Shown: positions 49,701-62,784, numbered from the stretch's first letter. The stretch is 64,000 nt of DNA from Macropodus opercularis (GCA_030770545.1 CM061109.1:12074001-12138000), one strand, 5' to 3'. Numbers and translations are program-made. The notes: generated by a model from the letters alone, not told the origin.

Positions 49701-52440
49701 TCGCAGATGAAGCAGAACCTGCAGGTAAAGACAGAACCTATTTACGTGAATAATCCAACCTGTTTTGACCACATACTGTAAAATATTAGAGCACTTTGCA
49801 ATAACGACCAGTAGGAGGCACAAGAGTCCCATAAAATAAAAACTGTGAACTTGTGGTTCAGTGTTTGAGGCCAAAGTACACATGACAAACATTACACCTC
49901 AGGCAACATTTGGTATTCATTTTAGCAGTGACACAGACCTTGCAAATTTTCATCTAGAGGAACGGATTCTTGGACAGCGACGGTAGGAGATGTGGGGGGT
50001 GGAGGAGCTTTGCGCTTGGTTCTCCTCAGGGACGACTCAGCCGAGGACCCACGGCTTAAACGGGCCATCTAAAATCACATTTAATTAAGTTACGTCGTTA
50101 ATGCCAGACAGGAAACGTATTTCTGCCTTTCTAACGCTGGATTCAAGCGTCCTTCAGCGTCACGGCTTTCAGTCCACTCACCTGGTCGCTGTCCAGCTGG
50201 GGACCAGGTTCAGAGTAGAGTCTCCTGCGAGTGCTGGGATCAGAGGTGCAGCTCTGGGACACGAGGAGGGGAGGCTGGGGCGCACGTCTCTTCTTTGGGA
50301 CATCGGTTGTGGGAGAGCTAAGCGGAGACGAGTTTGTGCTAGGTAAGGCCATGCTGAGCGGTCGAGGCTTGCTAACAAGCACCGGAGAAGCTGGGGCGCT
50401 CGATGTGGCTGCCTTTAAAGAACAAACATCCAATGAGAACACGACAAAGAACAAAGTGCAGGTAAACCAATGGAAAACCAGAGTAAATAAACCTCCCTCT
50501 GAACGTTTGAAGCTACTTCTGGTTAATTCTAGCCTCTTTCCATAACTTTCAAATGAATACAACCGTTTCACTAATGAACATTTACCTCATTCGATTTTTT
50601 CTTGCTTTTTCTAAACTTGCTAAAGAGGCCTTTGTTCTCTTTCTCCTTCTGATTTTTATCTTTGCCTGGCGTGACTGTTCCTAAAAGAAAAAAGAAAAAG
50701 CCATCAGGTCCTGTGATGTTAAATCATACGGTCTAAAAAGGGATATAGAAATACCTGCATGACTGGGTGAGGCTGGACAAACAGGTGAAGCAAGTTGTCC
50801 TGCAGAGCAAACACAAATCAGCTTAAGTTTATACCAAGATAACTAGTTAGCTGACTGAAGAGAACAAGTGAGCTGATGAGGTGCAGTAGTCTGTTACCTT
50901 TTGTGTCTTTTGCATAAACCTCCCTCACTGCGTAATCGTTGAGTGAATTTGACAGGTCCAAAGGCGCCAGGGACTCGACGTCTTTCAACAGGACTGTGGT
51001 GTCCACGTCAAATTCACATTTCTCACATATTGCTGGCAGGAGTTCAGCCAAGGGGACACGAGGATTGACTCGTAGGATAGTTTTCTGGGTCTTTTTGTAG
51101 TTTATCACCATCCGAACGGTCGCCTGCAAAAATTCAACACGCACCACAAACTCAGCGTTTAACGGTCGGCTTAGCGTTTGTGCCAGGATGAAACCGAAAG
51201 CGCTGCATGTACCTCAGGCATCTGAGGACCCGTCTTCTTATTTTTATCCTCTCCTTTGGGTTTAAGTATAATCTTCTCTGCATCCAAAGTTCCTATGAGA
51301 GCATTGGGCTTGAGCTTGATGCTGCTCCTGTTGGCAGTGACCAGTTCCAAGGTGTGGCTTGAGGGGTTCAGATGATACTTTGCACAAAGTGTCACTAACA
51401 GATCCATTAGGGCTTTGCTAAAAGACACAAAGAGAGGGTAAATGCGCTAGATTGTGTGTCACAGGAGGAAAGAACCAGTCCTCTAACATTCCTGTTAATG
51501 GAATTTTGAAATAAGGGAAACATGAATTTCCAAGTGACTTCATTAACGCGCATTAAAGCGAAAGCTTTCCTGACAGTGACAATACCTTAAAACCATAATG
51601 CCTTCAACTTAATCCCCAGACTAAGGCTCTAACTCTGTTTTGCAGGGCTTTAGAAAAGGTTTAGAGAAAGAAAGAGCTTAATCTCTTCGGATCAGATTGG
51701 TCTCAGTCATTTTTCAAGAGGCCGTGATACCTGTGAAAGAATGTAAATGTAAACTGTGCAATGTGAGAAAGATACGATATCTAAAGTAAACGCTGTTGAT
51801 GCAACAGTCCAGCTTTGTGAGCGAGCAGCCTCAAAGAGGAACACGCAGTCCTGATAAACGAACCAGAAAGCGTTTGCTACAGAACGACATCGACACAATA
51901 AGGTGGTGCAGTCACTGCCCAAGTATTTAGGACTAATATTTATATCATGTTGTACTGTAATATTCAACACATGAGATCATCTGGGTCAGTTTGAGAGTAA
52001 ATAAATAAATAAATAAATAAATAATGTGCATGTCAATGGTCCACATACTAAAACCACACACTCAGCTACTCCACCTATCTGACTCAATCCTCCGGGAACT
52101 ACACTTTATGTGATGACTTAATGTCACTCTGGCCTCATGAAGTGTTCAAATGCAAAACAGACACGTACAGTGTGACCACGTGAAGGCAGTTGTCCCGTAT
52201 GAACTCTGAGTGCGGTACCGATTCAGATTTAGTCGTCTCGCTGTAAAGTACCTTTCAGGGACCATGGTTGTCTTTTCCGCTCCATCAGGCAAAACCACAA
52301 CCAGAGAGAGGTCTTTTTCAGTGAGGATCTCCTTCTGGTCCATGGTTAAATCAGGGTTTCCTGGATACCACTGGGAGAAACCTGGGGAATCCAGCTTCTT
52401 TAGTCCTGGTGGGGATGGTGCTTTGCTTTTGGTCGACACC
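46630..52440 (-). CDS. cobll1: Cordon-bleu WH2 repeat protein-like 1 (Cobll1), 5' end incomplete
   Basis: Cordon-bleu-family protein, linked in vertebrates to actin organisation. Ten exons join with matching phases to about 940 codons: Cobl ubiquitin-like module (52440-50898), basic linker [16 protein letters not shown], two KRAP motifs (KKRRAPQPP and [11 protein letters not shown]), an acidic segment ([11 protein letters not shown]), and a 463-codon exon with [33 protein letters not shown], a seven-proline run and [17 protein letters not shown]. These match COBLL1 better than COBL ([23 protein letters not shown]). The C-terminal WH2 domain expected in COBLL1 was not found. The 5' coding exon is not identified; an in-frame ATG at [11 protein letters not shown] could also start a short form. 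Neighbours slc38a11 and grb14 support the name. Confidence 0.94.
47045..48435 (-). CDS. cobll1: cobll1 large exon
   Basis: 1391 bp with acceptor CCTCACAG and donor GTGAGT. It is low-complexity, Ser/Pro/Thr-rich and probably disordered, with conserved islands: [20 protein letters not shown] (human [23 protein letters not shown]), [32 protein letters not shown], and [20 protein letters not shown]. It ends KGLSLIK in phase 0. Several antisense open frames here are shadows. Confidence 0.95.
48552..48640 (-). CDS. cobll1: cobll1 small exon
   Basis: 89 bp encoding [20 protein letters not shown] and TDSSDVADA. The phases (1 in, 1 out) fit both neighbours. Donor CAAGTGGGT. Not conserved enough to recognise alone. 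Confidence 0.8.
48736..48958 (-). CDS. cobll1: cobll1 acidic exon
   Basis: 223 bp encoding [20 protein letters not shown], then a Ser/Thr-rich stretch. LEEIMEQEE matches LEEIDEKEE of human COBLL1. Acceptor CTCGCAG, donor CAAGTACGA. Confidence 0.92.
48959..49938 (-). other. cobll1: cobll1 intron
   Basis: About 1 kb. A 127-codon Leu/Phe-rich minus frame (49509-49892) crosses it but has no splice support or family signal. Confidence 0.8.
49939..50068 (-). CDS. cobll1: cobll1 exon with second KRAP motif
   Basis: 130 bp encoding [20 protein letters not shown] then [21 protein letters not shown] is nearly identical to human [14 protein letters not shown]. Acceptor ATTTTAG, donor GTCTGT. Confidence 0.95.
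50182..50412 (-). CDS. cobll1: cobll1 exon with first KRAP motif
   Basis: 231 bp, 77 codons in phase 0. [17 protein letters not shown] matches human PKKRRAPLPPMPASQS. Donor GTGAGT. Confidence 0.95.
50586..50680 (-). CDS. cobll1: cobll1 basic linker exon
   Basis: 95 bp encoding [20 protein letters not shown] and [12 protein letters not shown]; human has KEKENKGFFSFFQRSKKK. Acceptor TCTTTTAG, donor GTAAAT. Confidence 0.94.
50755..50799 (-). CDS. cobll1: cobll1 45-bp exon
   Basis: Encodes [14 protein letters not shown]. Phase 1 on both sides, with good acceptor CTCTGCAG and donor GTATTT. It can be skipped without a frame shift, so it may be a cassette exon. Confidence 0.8.
50898..51123 (-). 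CDS. cobll1: cobll1 exon, second half of Cobl Ubl module
   Basis: 226 bp encoding [38 protein letters not shown] and [20 protein letters not shown]. Very close to human COBLL1 in this segment. Confidence 0.96.
51213..51417 (-). CDS. cobll1: cobll1 exon, first half of Cobl Ubl module
   Basis: 205 bp encoding [20 protein letters not shown], then [20 protein letters not shown]. This matches MMDLLIFLCAQYHLNPSS of COBLL1. Donor GTACAT. Confidence 0.96.
51999..52024. repeat. (AAAT)n microsatellite
   Basis: About six AAAT units in a cobll1 intron. Confidence 0.95.
52252..52440 (-). CDS. cobll1: cobll1 exon, N-terminal KAP motif and first Ubl strand
   Basis: 189 bp encoding [20 protein letters not shown] and [20 protein letters not shown]. 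The acceptor used is CTACAG. A stronger polypyrimidine acceptor (CTTGCACAG, 52478-52479) lies upstream, but using it puts an in-frame TAG just before the coding part, so it would fit only a transcript starting translation at the internal ATG ([10 protein letters not shown]). Confidence 0.9.
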
Positions 52441-53490
52441 CTGTAGTTTGGCAAGAAAGTCTAAATTATTCTTTGTGCCTGTGCAAGTGGAAAAAAAAAA
52501 ACCCAGACAACAAAAATTGTGGATTTATTTTGCTCTCGTTTTCGTATTTGTGCATTTAAAACAATGTCATCAAAAGGACTTCAGCTATCTCAGACAATAA
52601 TCTGATTAAAAATCAAAGTGCATAATACAGCATGAAAGGAATCCTTTCTTCCTTAGGTTCGAGAAAGCAGCGAGGCCGTTACATGAAAGAGCTCAAGTCC
52701 ACTTTGCAAACAAGTCACAAGACAAGCAAGTGGGTAGATTTACTCACGAGTATAAACAAATGGCAGTGGACATAAAATATGAGAGAATGAGATACAGCAT
52801 GCAGACGTATAGGTTGCACACATTTCAGTTATGCAGGGGAGTGTTTGACTTGGCTTCATTCTCTGTACGATAGCGCATGACGATGTGGGTTTTATTTATG
52901 TAGTGCGTTTCATTCACGGTGGCGACTCAAAGCGCACAGGTGAGAGCTGCAGCAGTGATATGACAGGTTCAGGCTGAAACCAGCACCGAGTGCAAACAGC
53001 GGGTCCGTGCTTTTCATATTCATATGATTCCCTCATCCCAAGATTCTCTGTGACCTGCCTCCTGATAGACAGTGATAAAATGCACATAAAATGCGTGATG
53101 TTTTTAAGATAATGACGCTGTTCAGTAAACCATAAGACCTGCTGTCAAATAAAAGGTTGGAAATTGAGCTGAGTCATCATTAAAATGTTTAAAGTTGCAA
53201 CACATTTTGCTGATAATGTCATAAACGCCAATGTGAACCCAAGATGAGCCCAGTGAAGCTCACACGTTGCTGTAATACCGGACTGTAACAAGCACCTTAG
53301 ACTCAAGCATCGTTCAGTCGGTTTGCCCTGAATTACGGCCCGTTAAATCTCACGTGGGGGCACAGCTTACGCACACAGAGGAATCCGAGCAATGCAAGGT
53401 CACAGACTCCACCGAGGAACGTCTAGCAAAGGATTATTAAACTTGCAAGGGGGCAGCTGTCCCTAACCGTTAGGACTGAGGTATGTGAGG

Positions 53491-53530
<40 letters not shown>

Positions 53531-56500
53531 ACACACACACACAGGAAACGAGGTTGCGTATAAAACAATTCACTATTTACAATATACTGTATATTTCTGC
53601 CATTTTGGATATAACAGCTTTGTGATATCAGACAAGTGTTGCGTCATACAGTGGCATATCTGCAATGATGTGCAATATTCTTCTGACTGGCCTTTTATTG
53701 CATTCCTTCACAGTTTCAGACACAATCTCAGTGATATCTAAAGGCCAGAAGGACTTTTCATGCATTATTATCGTGGCAGGCTCTGAAATCAAAATAGCGG
53801 CGTCCGTGAGACTGATAAGAGGTCAGGCAGACTGCAGGCTCTACAGAGGAGGATGCTCAGTCCCGTGAGACATCGCAAGAATAGCTGAGGCAGTAGAAGA
53901 CTAACAAGCAATAAGCAACAGAATATAATCACATTTTTTTCTTTGTCGTATCTGACGTTGAAATTCGTTATTAGAAGCTCTTGGTTCCAGATTTCTAAGA
54001 CTGCAATGAAGAAGTAGAGCATTTAGTCTGACAACATGAACCATCTAACTAATCCACGAGTATTTGGTTAATTACATACACTCTTGCATAGGTTCAGGTA
54101 ATAGTACTGAGACAAATGAGTCACTACGGTTGCGAGCCTGTACTTGTGCGTAGGTGCAGACTGTAAGCAACAGATACAGAGGTTTCTCAGCCTGTCAGCA
54201 GATGGACCTGTGTCCGATGAGGTGAGCGTCAGGATTCTAATGAAACTTAAAATGTGATCAGATCTTAATGAAAGTCAGACATATGAACAAGCACAACACT
54301 TCCGAGACAACAGCTATGTGCTAAATCATGGCAGCAACACGTAAGTGAGACAACCAGGAGCAGGAAAGGGTTACAAAGACTTCTACAAAGCGTCTCCACT
54401 ATGGCTGCTCTCCATAGAAGTGGGTACCTAACCATAATCGCTCCAAAAGGCACAACAAAGAACGTTAAAGTCCCGGAGGATTAATTGAAGCTGGTTAATG
54501 TCTGTTTTCATGAGTCAGCCATATGCAAAAGATTAAACAGGCATGGGAGCTATGGCAAGGCGCCGCAGAAGAAGCCGCTGCTGTTATGAATAGCACCACG
54601 TACTTGTGTGTGGTGTAAAAGCCGAACCACGTTACTGCCAGAGCGACGCACAGGGTAACCCAGCTCACAAATATCCTATCGGTGCAGGACACTGGCCCTA
54701 AACATGTCAAATTTGCACCCAGACCTCAACCCGTTGGAGATTCTGTGAACTGCAGACAACCTACAGTAATAAAATGACTGATCCAATGTTCCCCATGGAC
54801 TCTGGTCTAATTCGCAGCTACAGGAAGTACTTGTTTGAGGTTCCCGGTCCCTAAGGTGGTTCAACCAGTTACCAAACTTTTCCTCTATCGCCAAGAAGTG
54901 TGTATTTAATGGGTGTGTTCGATAAAGACGTGACAGCTTAGAAATATTGGTTGTTTAGTTTTATGTCTTTAACAAAACATGATGTCTGAGGCTAAAGAAT
55001 AGTATCGACAGATGTATCATTGTACAAGAAAAACATGATTCTGCCAACAACAGACAGATGCAGCAACCTGCTGGTAAAGATGCACAAACAGCTGCTGTAG
55101 ATGATCACTAGATGTGTGTTTATCTGTCGTGTCTGTCGATACTAACAACCGAATGAACTGAATCGGTTTCTTCAGTCCACATGTGACTGATCTTGGACGA
55201 AACCCCACGTTGCCTGTCATCACTTCCAACGAATGGCAGCAACCTAACAGAACCTGTTCCAGAGGCGCTGATTTGCAGAAGGTAGAGAACAGAGGAAAGA
55301 AAGAGAAGTATAGTATGTTGAACGGTGTCATAAAGCATATTCTATTTATTCATCATATGAATTATTCCATTCTGAGACACCACAGGCGTTGGAGTAACAC
55401 AAGCAGGGATTTTATGACCGTATTTAAACATTTTAGATTAAACTCAATCCACTTTTGGTTTCAGCTACAAAACACTGCGGTGCAAACGTCTGCAGGTAAA
55501 GTCTGGTGGTTGTTAGGTTTCATGTTCGCGCAAGGTGACATAAGCTGAATTTAGACAGGCTGCGTCTCCAGTTGCTTCACATCTGCATCTGGTTGTGTTT
55601 TCCTTTGTATGCAGTCCTAAAACGCTGCTGTTAGCTCACTCACGGAAGTGTTTCCAGCACATGATGTGTATTGATAAAAAAGTGTCGAACATTAAACCTT
55701 CGACGTCACGTCCCTGTACTGTGTGTGACGGTAGCGTCTGATGATTTCATCCATTAATGCTCTATGTGCAATAAACAGCTGCACTGCAATAATCATTAAT
55801 ATCCCAAAAGAGGATGAAGGATGTGTCATTTCTACTCATTATTCTGACGTAGCATTTCATGATAAAAAGGCCTGACTTACACAACATTTGCACACAAACT
55901 TAAACTCCCAACTTTGGGGCCAAATGTTTGGTGCATTTGTCATTTAAAAACAGCTACAGTGCTGCTAATTTGTTCTTTTTCCACCATTTCTAAACTTTTA
56001 CTGCATATTTTACAGATGTTGAGAAACTGGTTGTTTCTTAGTAGAGAAAACATTATGTCAGCAGCGGATATTCAAAACACAAGCAATTAATAAATTCGAG
56101 TGGAAAAGCACACAGCGGCTGTGGCTCGGGTTCAGGGCCAGCTCAGTTTAAACAGCTGTGTCACTGGTGACTTTGCGGAGACACCTCGAGCAGGTGACAG
56201 ACACAGACGGGTTTGTTTCGCCGTATCGAGCCAGTGTTTCTTTTCAGAAGCCCAGGATGTGTTGCTGAATGAGAGGAGACGTGTTGAAGCTTGACTGTGC
56301 TGATGCCTCATGCACAGGGTTTCCCTGGGAGGTCTGACACTCACAAACAGGCCTATTCAATACCCGAGGACATGCTTGAAAGACGTGATCACAGACTACC
56401 AGGAAATAACAGGCCTGCTGTCATTGCGCCATATGTTGTTTTTCCATCGTGCAAAAATCTTGTGAACTTCGGTTGTGCAAACAAATGGACTCAAACATGC

Positions 56501-59500
56501 GCTGTTAGAAAAACCCCTCCACGATGTCTCACTGTTTCAGTGGCGCGACAAACGAATGGATCCAGTTAACTGGTTGCTCACATCTGATTGAAACATGCGC
56601 TCGATTAGAGAGCGAGGGCTGTAGTTGTGCTAATCTGTCAGGTTGTAGCTACATCGCTACTGGCAGATCTTAAACAGATCAAGTATGGGCTTAGCAATAT
56701 CCAGATGCAGCCTGGTGAGATACAGAGAGAGCTTGAAGGATGGCGGAAATACAAATCCAGCCTTTATAATAAGCTAACAAAACTCATACGTAATCCAAGA
56801 GTCAAACCGCTGAAGTTCTCCACATTCCATTACACCTTGTTCCAGCTGCCATGGCTTCTGCCAGAAACATTTCAGGCGACGTATTTTATCAGTCCAATCA
56901 ATTAAAATCACCTCTGGCAACGCATGTAAGAAAGATCACAGCAGAAGCAGCTCAGAGAAGAAAAAACACACACACAGCCTACAGCACTGATAGAACTTTA
57001 ACTTCGCTCCAAGGTTTAGAAAAGGTGAGGAGCACCTACGGCACGCACCTGGAATGCAGCTGCTGAGCATCAGGGCGGCCCCTTGGGGAACGCTGGGTGC
57101 ACTACGAGGATCCTTCTGCTCAGTCACACACCCCAGTGATTTTAAGAAATAACAAGAAATCCGCTCCAAGCTGCAAAAACCCCCACGAGAATTAACCGAG
57201 CAGTTGCTAAAACAGTCTAACGTGCAGGCTCAAACTCGCCACCGCACAGCAGCCTGTGCTTCAAGTCAAAACACAGACAGTTCCCACTCTGCACGACAAG
57301 ATAATACAAGAAGGCTCTCGCCAACGCCGGTGCCGACCAGGAAATCAGACGCATGACAATAAGCTGCAATTAAAAAAAAAAAAAAACCAGCAGCCACATT
57401 TTTACCTCTCGTCTTATGGCTTCCTCCAGCTAAGTCATTCCCATTCGTCCAGTGCATCTCCCATGAGCAGTCTGGCAGAATAAAGTGTATGGCTTCAAGA
57501 GACCCACCTTTGATTCCACGCCCTGTGACATCAGAAATCTTGTCTCCTTTACATAAACCCTGTCAGCCTCCACACGGAGCCCGTGAGTGTGTCAGCAGTC
57601 ACAAGCAGCTTTGCCTCCCTGTGCTGACATGAACCTGTGGGTGGGACCAGTAAAGCAACTGTGCAAACTGCTGCTTCTAAACACCCTGAACGCTTGGTTT
57701 AATTGTCAGCGACTTGGTTTGTCTAATCATTCCCGTATAATGATGCGATTATCGGCGTAAACAGAGTCAGAGTTTTTTAACTCCATTACTCTTCTCTCAG
57801 AGTTAAACAGTGGCACCGTTCCCACCACTCCCTAACGTAATCAGGTGTGTTCGCCTGAGTTTGGTTTCGTTAGCAAAGCGCTGCCGGTGTCTCCAAACCA
57901 CACCTCACCTCAGCAGACGTGACTCAGCACACAAGCACGTTAAAAGACGTGTCCGTCGAGAGCAATAACAGCGAAGATGACACCAACAAGCAAAACGCGA
58001 AACAGATCGTGTACATGGTGTCCTGACAGCGGTGCCTCTAGTTGGATTCATCCTGCCAAGGTAAATAATAACTACTATTAATAAATGTGCTTTCAATGTA
58101 ATTTAATATTTAAAAATAACCAATAAACAGCACCTTGCACTAAACAGACTCGTCTTCACTTCAACCCTTCATTTGCCTCATTGACTTATTTCTGACTGCA
58201 TGTTCAGTATATTTACATGTTTGTGCTGGTAGCTACTGTAAGAAATGCTTTTATCTCACTAATTAGTCAACCACAGGCAACAGACAAAACTACTGGCTTC
58301 AAGCAACTTCAGAAAACAGCAACTTCCCCACGTTACACAGCAGTTTTCATGTTAATTAAAAGTGCTTTATCAGCAGCCCTTCACTTTCACTTAAGCATAG
58401 TGTATGTGGCCACTCGTGATAAGTAGGTTAAGTGCTGATTTGAGATGCTAGTGTGGAGGAGGCTGCAGAGGTGAAGTGAAGGAGTGACACCGAGGGGGAA
58501 GGGAGAAAGCACTGGGCCACAGTCACAGCTGGTAATTTGGTGAGAGGTCGCTCCCAGTAAACACAAGGTTTTTTTTTTTAAGAGAGTCTGGAAAGGCGAT
58601 CACTCTTTAAGCAGAGTGGGATGGAAGGCGATTGGGGGGGAAACAGCACAGGAAGCCCGTGAGAACTTCCCACTGCATTTACTGTTTATTATTTCAGGCA
58701 AAACAAAAAACTTTTTCCCACCATGTTTTCCTGACCTGAACTCAAACTCTCCGGGCGTCTGCAACACCACTACACGCACTTGTGGTCAACCCTTCTATAA
58801 GTAATATCCAGTGCTCATTGTGATGTACTATAATGCCAGCGCATGTTGTTCACTCCAGCAGAGCCAGAGTGAGAAGGTCAGTGTGTCGCCAGCCCGTTGG
58901 GTAATGAGATTAAAGATTACTGGGCGAGATGTCTCAGCTCCCCGTCATTCTGCTCTGGGGTCTGCTACGGTACATTAACCTCAGCTTATCTCAAAGCACG
59001 TCAGATATGTTTTAGTGTAAACACTGCATCAAAGCAAATCCTGGCACTGCAGAGAAAAAAGCAGCTCCACATAGAAAAGAAACAACACGCTGTGTGTGCG
59101 ACTATGCAGAAAAATATTTCATTTGCTTTTTAAAACGCCTGTTAATGGAGAAGTTGAATATTTAAAATGAACGGACTCTCGCTCTCCTTCTGTGACTTGA
59201 CTGAATGTGCAGCTTTTAGATAAAATAACGTGGTGAGAGTGAAATCTCCCCGCGGAGTCACGATCCTGACTATCACACTGCATCCATTCATGTGAGACAA
59301 TGCAGCATTGTCTGCAGCGGAGCATCTTCTGAAGCATGTTTTCCCTCGTTCGAGCATCACATGAACTGAGGTTTCTGAAGTGAGCTCGCACTAAAGCGGG
59401 AACACCCTCGATCTCATGCCACGGATGGTGGCGTAAACAGAATATCCACGGCTGCACAAACCTCGGGAGGTGGAATCCAAACAGACGGCTCCACATTTCA

Positions 59501-61170
59501 ACATCACTAGTTACACACAGTATTTCTCATATACAGTCAAGGCATGAACAAACATCTGTCCTAATCCTTCATCTGTACCGTCCTCCAAGACAATGAATGA
59601 CCCGCTTATGATCCGCTTCAACAGAAAGCAGCACCTCAGAGTTACAGTAACCTACAGAAGAACAGACCAGAAGTGACCAGATCTCTGCCTCCGCCACACG
59701 TTAATGTTTAGTCAGCGTGAATGTCACTGAAACCGTGAGTCGCTGTTTGTTGGTCATGCAGTGGTTCATTCACTCTGCTGGCAGATGATTCACTGCCACA
59801 GTACAACAGTACTACGTTACCCACAAGCACGGGCATGTGGGCGTGAACCAGAGGCAGGCTCAGCCACTGAGATGGTGCCATCTAGAGAAGCATTTGAAGG
59901 TGTGCAACACCCCACGTGTGCAATTTATTGCTCCAACATCATCTTGTTGCACTTTGACAGCATCTTGTTAAACAGACCCGCAGTGAGCTACGCTCCTTCT
60001 ACACACATCTTGTATACACACGGCGAATAAAGGTCACGCAAGTCAAAGCAGCTTGTTCTTATGTCACATTAAAAGCTTGAGAGTTATTGGAGATAAATAA
60101 AAGTTCCCACTGCACAAAGGACTAATTCACGTTAGGTCACTAACTGAGAGTGGGAGGTGTCCGACTGTTATGCTCTGGAAGAGAGCAAAACAGAAACAGA
60201 GGGGCCGCAGCATCCAGCCTGTTTAACCGGTGAACAGACAGGATCAGCAGCAAATCTACTTAAACAGACTATTGTGCTGAACATCACACATCGTCCGCTT
60301 TACAGATAGAAGAGAAACAACTACAGTAACCAAGGACATTCCTGACTGTGTTCAGAGGTATTTGCAGGCAGTGAGTGGGCTTCAGTGTGGTAACAAGCCA
60401 TTCTTTGTCCTCCTTGCTCTGGGATGTTGGCCGTTTTGTCTGTTGTAGCCATGTGAGGCAGAAAGCATCTCTGACGCTCCAGCTTTTTGCCAGATCGAGC
60501 TTGCAGAGCTGTAAATATGATTCATCACCACATCTAGTGGAAGGTGACTATCAATGACACCTTTAATCTTCCTTTGACATATGACCCTAGTGGGTTCCTC
60601 CTGTACTGCAGGTTAAATTATACAGTTTGCTGCATTATGACAGTTGTGTTGACCTGAAACATATTTTTAAGTCGTAAATCCACCTTCAGTTAATTGAGGC
60701 CCTGAGATTTCTTTATCTTGCCTTTGGTCACTGCGTCCTCTACACTTGTCCACATTTTTCAAATCTCTCCGCTTGGCCAGACAACCTTGCAGTGGTTTTC
60801 ATCTGTAAACCCGTGTGAGCAGCTGTGCCCCTGGAATGCCTCAGTGTCAGGAAACAGCTGTGTGGATTCTCAACACCTTAACTAAATCCACATTCAGCCC
60901 ACATCCAGGCATGTGAGATCATGGCTTAAGGTGTGTCCAACAAGCAGGGCTCCAAACGGCACACTGTCAGGGAAAGCAGGATTAATGACTGCTCCCAGTA
61001 ATTTCGGTAGAGTCAGTATTTGGCTTCCAAAACGCAGCGGTACTGCCCGGCACGCTGGTGCTTAGTACCGTTCTCCCGCTGGATAGAAGCTTTGCTGCGT
61101 CTAGTTTGCATATTCTCAACCTGCCTGAGTGCGTTTCCTCTTCTGGGTTGTCTCCCGTTATACAAAAAGC
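52441..61170 (-). other. cobll1: cobll1 5' intron or upstream region
   Basis: No coding exon with recognisable residues was found. The missing cobll1 first exon(s) should lie here, in 61.2-63 kb, or beyond. One small frame at 57505-57528 (MSQGVESK, donor GTGGGT) has a splice-like end but the wrong phase. Confidence 0.55.
53492..53543. repeat. (CA)n microsatellite
   Basis: About 25 CA units with one GA interruption. Confidence 0.97.
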
Positions 61171-61173
61171 CAC

Positions 61174-61317
61174 AGTGAATGTGAGTGTGTGTGACGTGTT
61201 GGCCCTGGGACGGACTGGAAACCTGTCCGGCGCGAACCCCTGCCCTTCATCGAGTGACAGCTGGGACTGGCTACGAGCGCCACCGCAAACCTTCACAGGG
61301 CACGAGGTTAAGATGGA
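61174..61317 (+). mobile_element. Fish L2-like LINE/SINE 3'-tail fragment
   Basis: Hallmarks appear in order: TGTTGGCCCTGGGACGGACT, GGAAACCTGTCC, GTGACAGCTGGGACTGGCT, and AGGTTAAGATGGA. They match the widespread fish repeat tail (TGTGTTGGCCCTG...GACAGCTGGGATAGGCTCCAGC...AAGCGGTTAAG...ATGGA). The copy is moderately diverged and truncated; the open frames over it are incidental. Confidence 0.75.
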
Positions 61318-62784
61318 CGCATGTACAGAACGCAACCACATTTCGGCACATGAAAAACGGAGACGTCCCAACAGCTTATGGAAGAGTGTGTTCTGCTTTT
61401 CCAAAGAACAGTCAAACCACAGAGATTTAAGTAGTCTACTGCTCCCCAATGCCAGGGAGTGTGGCTGTGTGCCCAGAGAATACTACACGTGTGAAATATG
61501 ATTACAAGTCGCACCGTGTTTTCAAGTAAACTACGTATGATGTGCCTGGATGCAATTTAAACTTGGGAAAATATAATGTACAGGGCAGGACTGGAAACTC
61601 TGCACAGCTATCATGGAACAGCAAACTGGAAACGATCATATGTTCAATATGCTCCATCTCACCTCTAATTTAAATCTGAAATAGTCGGCAGATGTCCTAC
61701 GAACGCCAAGAAACTTAGAAGAGACTCTGTAAAAAAGCTCTGGAAACTCACTGTCGGCTTTTAATGACTCCAACCTCTGGGATACAACCAGCTGACATCA
61801 TCTCACAGTCTCCGAACCATAAATGATGGGAAATTCCATCGTGTCATATACTCATGGCAATTTTTTTTTTCCTGTGATTTTCTTAGACTGTTGGACACCA
61901 ATCAGTACTTGACACAATATCACTTTCGAGCCTAGTGAGTGCAGGCTTTCCACAAGGAGAACAAACAACTAAATTCAGGCTCATCAGAGTCAGAATGTTT
62001 TGCCTGCCAAATACTTCCCATGACCTCTACATATGGTCAAGGCAATTTCTCAGTACAACTCTGAGAGCAGGAAATGAGGAAGGTTCAAAGGTTGGAACTT
62101 CTGCAGCAACTGTGACCACGATGCTACTAGTAGTAGTAGTAATAATAATAATAAAAATAAAAATAAAAATAATAAGTTGCTGGAAGTTGAGTAAGCACGT
62201 CTTCTTTTACAAAGGCAGCATTGTGCCCAGGCTTCCACAATAAAAAACCGCTTGTCTGCTGTGATCCCCTTTTCATATAATTGACTGAGTTATCATTGTT
62301 AATAAGCTTGTTGGGTTTGTGTCATTCTTTCTTTTTTCCTTTTCATTGCGGTTTTGTGAAATGAAACGCATAATTGCCATCTCGACTTACCTCAACCCAG
62401 AGCTCCGCGCACAGGGCTGGGATCCATGGTCATCCACGACTAAACTCGTCGGTTTAATAAAGCCCCTCGCACTGGTCAAACACAGACAAAAGGCACAATT
62501 CATTTCAAGTGACGCTTTGCATAGTAGGACTTCAGAAAGTCTTGTCTAACTCGCTGCTTTCCACTGATGCCAACGCGCAAATGCTAAAATATGGGCGAAT
62601 CCCACATGATGTCATCAGCGTTTCAGTCAGATTTTTCCTCTTTATTTTAGTGGATTTGTCTTTGTATTGCGTCCGTCTTACCAAGAACCCAGCTGGCTTT
62701 CGAAGCAGTTCTCAATTTCCATCAGTCTTCAGAAACGGCAACGTCAGTTGTAGTTGACTACATTAAGTGGGCAGATGGTCCATA
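61318..62784. other. Non-coding, upstream of or within cobll1
   Basis: No gene was recognised. A compound TAG/TAA/AAAAT simple repeat lies at 62127-62175. Confidence 0.55.
62127..62175. repeat. Compound simple repeat (TAG)n(TAA)n(AAAAT)n
   Basis: Consecutive short runs of three related A/T-rich units. Confidence 0.9.

Noticed and set aside
49509..49892. 127-codon hydrophobic frame in a cobll1 intron
   Set aside because: Leu/Phe-rich translation of AT-rich intron DNA, without ATG context, splice support or family match.
31043..52440. Naming the pair grb10 and cobl
   Set aside because: Diagnostic residues ([41 protein letters not shown]) and the slc38a11 neighbour fit grb14 and cobll1.
61058..61501. 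147- and 155-codon overlapping frames on opposite strands
   Set aside because: They lie over an L2-like repeat fragment and have no protein signal.
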